Source: Streptomyces diastatochromogenes (lineage in GTDB: Bacteria; Actinomycetota; Actinomycetes; Streptomycetales; Streptomycetaceae). From it: a stretch of DNA of 64,000 nt. The position numbers and the translations under genes are program-made. Position 1 is the first letter of the stretch; every line of letters begins with the position of its first letter. Below are positions 61,138 through 64,000 of this stretch, one piece after another. The notes under the pieces were generated by a model. The model searched no databases. It was given only the letters and a program-made list of their open reading frames with translations, and was not told where the DNA came from. The stretch lies in NCBI RefSeq assembly GCF_002242805.1, contig NZ_MCGQ01000023.1, positions 303,859 through 367,858 of the forward strand. Reading direction: 5' to 3'.

Positions 61138-62625
61138 ATGCCACCTGCCACCCATGAAGAATGGCTGACCTTGGCGGCACGTCTCACGCCGCCCGTTCAC
61201 CACCTGATCGACGCAACCGACGCCCCTGGAGAAGCCGGGAGCTTCCCGGTGGTCTCGCCCCGTGACGGACAGGTCCTGGCCGAGGTCGCCGACGCGAGCG
61301 CCGCCGACGTGGACCGAGCGGTCGCCTCCGCACGTCGCGCCTTCGACCACGGCCCCTGGCCTCGCCTGTCGCCGACAGAGCGGGGTCGCATACTGCAGCG
61401 CTTCGCCGACCTGGTCGAGGAGCACCGCGCCGAACTGGCCCTGCTGGTAAGCCTGGAGATGGGCAAGCCCGTCACCGAGGCGTACGGCATCGAGCTGCGG
61501 GCCGTGATCAACACCCTGCGTTACTACGGGGAACTCGCCGACAAGCTGTCCGACGAGGCCCCTCAGACGCACAGCGACGCGCTGGCCCTGGTCACCCGGG
61601 AGCCGATCGGCGTGGTGGCCGCGATCGTGCCGTGGAACTTCCCCCTCACCCTCGGCACCTGGAAGATCGCTCCCGCGCTCGCGGCGGGCTGCACCGTCGT
61701 CCTCAAGCCCTCCGAGCAGACGCCGCTCTCCGCACTGCGGCTCGGGCGTCTCGCCCTCGAGGCCGGTGTCCCCGACGGTGTGCTCAACGTGATCACGGGC
61801 CAGGGCCGAGCCGCCGGAAAGGCCCTCGGCCTGCACCCCGACGTCGACGTGCTCGCCTTCACCGGCTCCACCGCCGTCGGCCGCCACTATCTGCGCTACG
61901 CCGCCGACTCCAACCTCAAGCGGGTCTGGCTGGAGCTCGGTGGCAAGTCGCCCAACATCATCTTCCCCGACGCACCCGACCTGAACGAGGCCGCAGCCAC
62001 CGCCGCGTGGGGGATCTTCTTCAACGCCGGCGAGATGTGCACCGCCCCCTCCCGCCTGCTCGTCCATTCCACCATCGCCGAGCAGGTCATCGACGTGATC
62101 GTCGAACGTGCCGGCACGCTGCTGGTGGGCGACCCTCTCGACCCGAACACCGAGATGGGGCCGATCGCCACTGCCCGCCAGCGCGACACCGTTCTCGCCC
62201 ACATCGACAGCGCGAAGCAGGACGGCGCCCGTCTGCGGACCGGCGGATCGCCGCTGCCCCACCCCGGCGGCCTGCACCTGAAGCCCACCGTCTTCGACCA
62301 GGTCACCCCCGACATGAGGATCGCCCGTGAGGAAGTCTTCGGGCCCGTCCTGGCCGTAATGACCTTCGACACCACGGAACAGGCCGTTGCACTCGCCAAC
62401 GACAGCGACTACGGGCTGGCAGCCGGGGTGTGGACCAGCGACCTGAGCACCGCCCACCAGGTCTCCCGGCAGCTGAAGGCCGGCACCGTGTGGGTCAACT
62501 GCTACGAGGAGGGCGGCCTCAACGTCCCCTTCGGCGGCTACAAGCAGTCCGGCAACGGCCGTGACAAGTCCGCCCACGCCCTGGAGAAGTTCACCGAGCT
62601 CAAGACCACCTGGATCCGGCTGTGA
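61138..62625 (+). CDS. Aldehyde dehydrogenase (PuuC-like)
   Basis: A 495-residue NAD(P)-dependent aldehyde dehydrogenase. The catalytic Cys is in NAGEMCTAPSRLLV, the Glu in LELGGKSPNIIF, and the NAD motif is AFTGSTAVGRHYL. VPWNFPLTLGTWKIAPALAAG is the usual substrate-tunnel region. It is closest in pattern to gamma-glutamyl-gamma-aminobutyraldehyde dehydrogenases. The GTGA overlap with a gamma-glutamyl hydrolase-type gene supports this. GGAGGG precedes the ATG. Confidence 0.92.
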   Translation: MPPATHEEWLTLAARLTPPVHHLIDATDAPGEAGSFPVVSPRDGQVLAEVADASAADVDRAVASARRAFDHGPWPRLSPTERGRILQRFADLVEEHRAELALLVSLEMGKPVTEAYGIELRAVINTLRYYGELADKLSDEAPQTHSDALALVTREPIGVVAAIVPWNFPLTLGTWKIAPALAAGCTVVLKPSEQTPLSALRLGRLALEAGVPDGVLNVITGQGRAAGKALGLHPDVDVLAFTGSTAVGRHYLRYAADSNLKRVWLELGGKSPNIIFPDAPDLNEAAATAAWGIFFNAGEMCTAPSRLLVHSTIAEQVIDVIVERAGTLLVGDPLDPNTEMGPIATARQRDTVLAHIDSAKQDGARLRTGGSPLPHPGGLHLKPTVFDQVTPDMRIAREEVFGPVLAVMTFDTTEQAVALANDSDYGLAAGVWTSDLSTAHQVSRQLKAGTVWVNCYEEGGLNVPFGGYKQSGNGRDKSAHALEKFTELKTTWIRL

Positions 62626-63365
62626 CGCGCCGCCCGCTGATCGCCGTACCGGCACGTTTCTCCGCCTCCGCAGCAGCGCTGCGCTACGCCGCCGAAGTCA
62701 ACGCCCGCGCCTTGATCGAGGCTGTCTACCGCGCGGGCGGCGAACCGTTGACCATGCACCCGCACGCTCCCGGAGGCCATGCCGACCCGGACGAGATCGC
62801 CCGCCGCCTGGAGCGCTGCGACGGGCTCCTGCTGCCCGGGGGCGGCGATCTCGCCCCCAGCCGCTACGAGGCCGCCGAGGCCCACGCATCCGTCTACGAC
62901 GTGGACGACGAGCAGGACGCCTTCGACCTCGCCCTCGCCCGTCACGCCCTGGACACCGGACTGCCCGTGCTCGCGATCTGCCGCGGGCTGCAGGTGGTCA
63001 ACACTGCCCTCGGTGGCACGCTCCGCCAGACGATGGGCGGCCCCGAGACGGACCACCGCCCTCGTATGCACCCGATCGCGATCGCAGCCGGTTCGCTGCT
63101 GGCAGGAGTCCTCGGGGTGGAGAAGGCCCAGATCTCCTGCTATCACCACCAGTGCCTGGACCGCGTCGGCGCCGGACTGAGCGTCATCGCCACCGCCGAC
63201 GACGGCACGGTCGAGGCCGTGGAGCGGCCTGGCGCCGCAGGGTGGTTCCTCGGCGTGCAGTGGCACCCTGAGGACACCGCGCCGCACGACCCCTCTCAAC
63301 AGGAACTTTTCGCCGCCCTCATCGCGGCAGCTTGCCGCCCGGCAGGGCTGTTCGCCCGACGATAG
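62622..63365 (+). CDS. Gamma-glutamyl hydrolase-type amidotransferase (PuuD-like)
   Basis: A 247-residue class I amidotransferase-fold peptidase (C26). The nucleophile Cys is in AICRGLQVVNTALGGTL, preceded by LLPGGGDLAPSRY. The His and Glu are in GVQWHPEDTA, and SCYHHQCLDRVG is the family's HHQ segment. PuuD cleaves gamma-glutamyl-GABA. The GTG start overlaps the aldehyde dehydrogenase stop. The pair suggests gamma-glutamylated amine breakdown, sharing operators with the hpa operon. Confidence 0.91.
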   Translation: MTRRPLIAVPARFSASAAALRYAAEVNARALIEAVYRAGGEPLTMHPHAPGGHADPDEIARRLERCDGLLLPGGGDLAPSRYEAAEAHASVYDVDDEQDAFDLALARHALDTGLPVLAICRGLQVVNTALGGTLRQTMGGPETDHRPRMHPIAIAAGSLLAGVLGVEKAQISCYHHQCLDRVGAGLSVIATADDGTVEAVERPGAAGWFLGVQWHPEDTAPHDPSQQELFAALIAAACRPAGLFARR

Positions 63366-63483
63366 AATTGCAGCCGAGTTGATGGTTCGACCAGCGATAC
63401 AGGCTGCTTCCCTCGATGCGGCCGCGGAACCCACCGGGGCATGGCACATCAGAGTGCCACGAGTCGCGGAGTGGGGGTGACAC

Positions 63484-64000
63484 ATGCGCGACGCCCCGTT
63501 CCATGACGCCCTCGACAATCTCCCCGAAGCGGAGGTCGAGGCATACGTCACCGTCGACGCGGACGGCGCGGTGACGAGCTGGAGTCCCGGCGCCCAGCAG
63601 CTGCTCGGCTACGCGGCGGACGAGATACGCGGGCAGCACGGAACCGACCTCCTGTACGAGCAGAGCGACGCCGCCCGACTAGCCGAACGCTGCCGGGCGG
63701 GGCAGGCAGCCACCCTTGGCCGGGTATCCCTGAGGCATCGGGACGGCAGGCAGGTCGAGGCCGTACTGCGGGCTCAGCCCCTGGTGCCCACCACCGGTGA
63801 ACCGCAATGGCTCGTCCTGGCGCAGAGCGCGGACGCCGTACGACGGCAGAATCTCGGCCGCGCGCTGTTGCGGGGCCTGTTCACCGAGTCACCTTTCCAC
63901 ATCGACGTGTTCGATGCCCAACTGCGCTTCGTCGCGCAGAACGCGCGACGCTTGACGGGCTTCCGGGACCAGGACGTCATCGGGCGCACCATGCGGGAGG
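63484..64000 (+). CDS. PAS-domain signalling protein (5' part)
   Basis: The first 172 residues of a larger protein cut by the window end. A PAS domain covers about residues 20-115 (VTVDADGAVTSWSPGAQQLLGYAADEIRGQHG). A second begins near 138 (FHIDVFDAQLRFVAQNARRLTGFRDQDVIGRT). In Streptomyces such proteins usually continue with GAF and SpoIIE-type PP2C phosphatase domains, but that part cannot be seen. The ATG at 63484 follows GGGGGTG. Confidence 0.85.
   Translation, partial: MRDAPFHDALDNLPEAEVEAYVTVDADGAVTSWSPGAQQLLGYAADEIRGQHGTDLLYEQSDAARLAERCRAGQAATLGRVSLRHRDGRQVEAVLRAQPLVPTTGEPQWLVLAQSADAVRRQNLGRALLRGLFTESPFHIDVFDAQLRFVAQNARRLTGFRDQDVIGRTMRE

Overview
The window comes from a high-GC actinomycete, almost certainly a Streptomyces. 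Codons carry G or C in the third position almost throughout, GTG and TTG starts are common, many neighbouring genes overlap by ATGA or GTGA, and formaldehyde detoxification uses mycothiol rather than glutathione. No insertion sequence, CRISPR array or rRNA is visible. Most of the window reads as chromosomal catabolic and regulatory genes, with four decayed gene remnants.

Layout. 1-6.1 kb: a choline/betaine-type oxidation cluster with a GMC dehydrogenase, an IclR regulator, a three-component Rieske N-demethylase, a metallo-beta-lactamase-fold hydrolase and mycothiol-dependent formaldehyde dehydrogenase. Its promoters share one operator pattern. 6.2-15.9 kb: secreted or lipid-active hydrolases (alpha/beta hydrolases, a tannase/feruloyl esterase family enzyme, a patatin, a cholesterol-oxidase-like GMC enzyme), Ohr and a CGNR zinc-finger regulator. 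A 21-bp motif recurs six times around these genes. 16-18.4 kb: a cold-shock protein and a DEAD-box helicase. 18.5-19.8 kb: two truncated genes abutting head to head. 20-31 kb: a subtilase, a GH65 phosphorylase with a beta-phosphoglucomutase-like HAD protein, and an ABC exporter operon with a secreted phosphoesterase. 31.3-32.6 kb: a protein of unknown function followed by a non-coding array in which two tRNA-like genes are encoded in circularly permuted order (3' half before 5' half). This is the most unusual feature in the window.

32.8-40.7 kb: the sarcosine oxidase operon glyA-soxB-soxD-soxA-soxG with a divergent GntR regulator, followed by a second GntR-type gene. Together with the first 6 kb this covers choline to betaine to dimethylglycine to sarcosine to glycine to serine, apart from a dimethylglycine demethylase that is not obvious here. 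40.8-46.4 kb: a RamB-like regulator divergent from the glyoxylate shunt genes aceA and aceB and a 3-hydroxyacyl-CoA dehydrogenase. 46.6-54.2 kb: a CtaG-type membrane protein, a molybdenum hydroxylase operon, two small monooxygenase-fold proteins and a berberine-bridge-type flavoenzyme. 54.5-63.4 kb: a transporter remnant, then a homoprotocatechuate (hpa) operon running on into a PLP decarboxylase, an amidotransferase and an F420:NADP oxidoreductase. It is divergent from an aldehyde dehydrogenase and a gamma-glutamyl-hydrolase-type amidotransferase, with paired GTTTG-N4-CAAAC operators between them. The window ends inside a PAS-domain protein.
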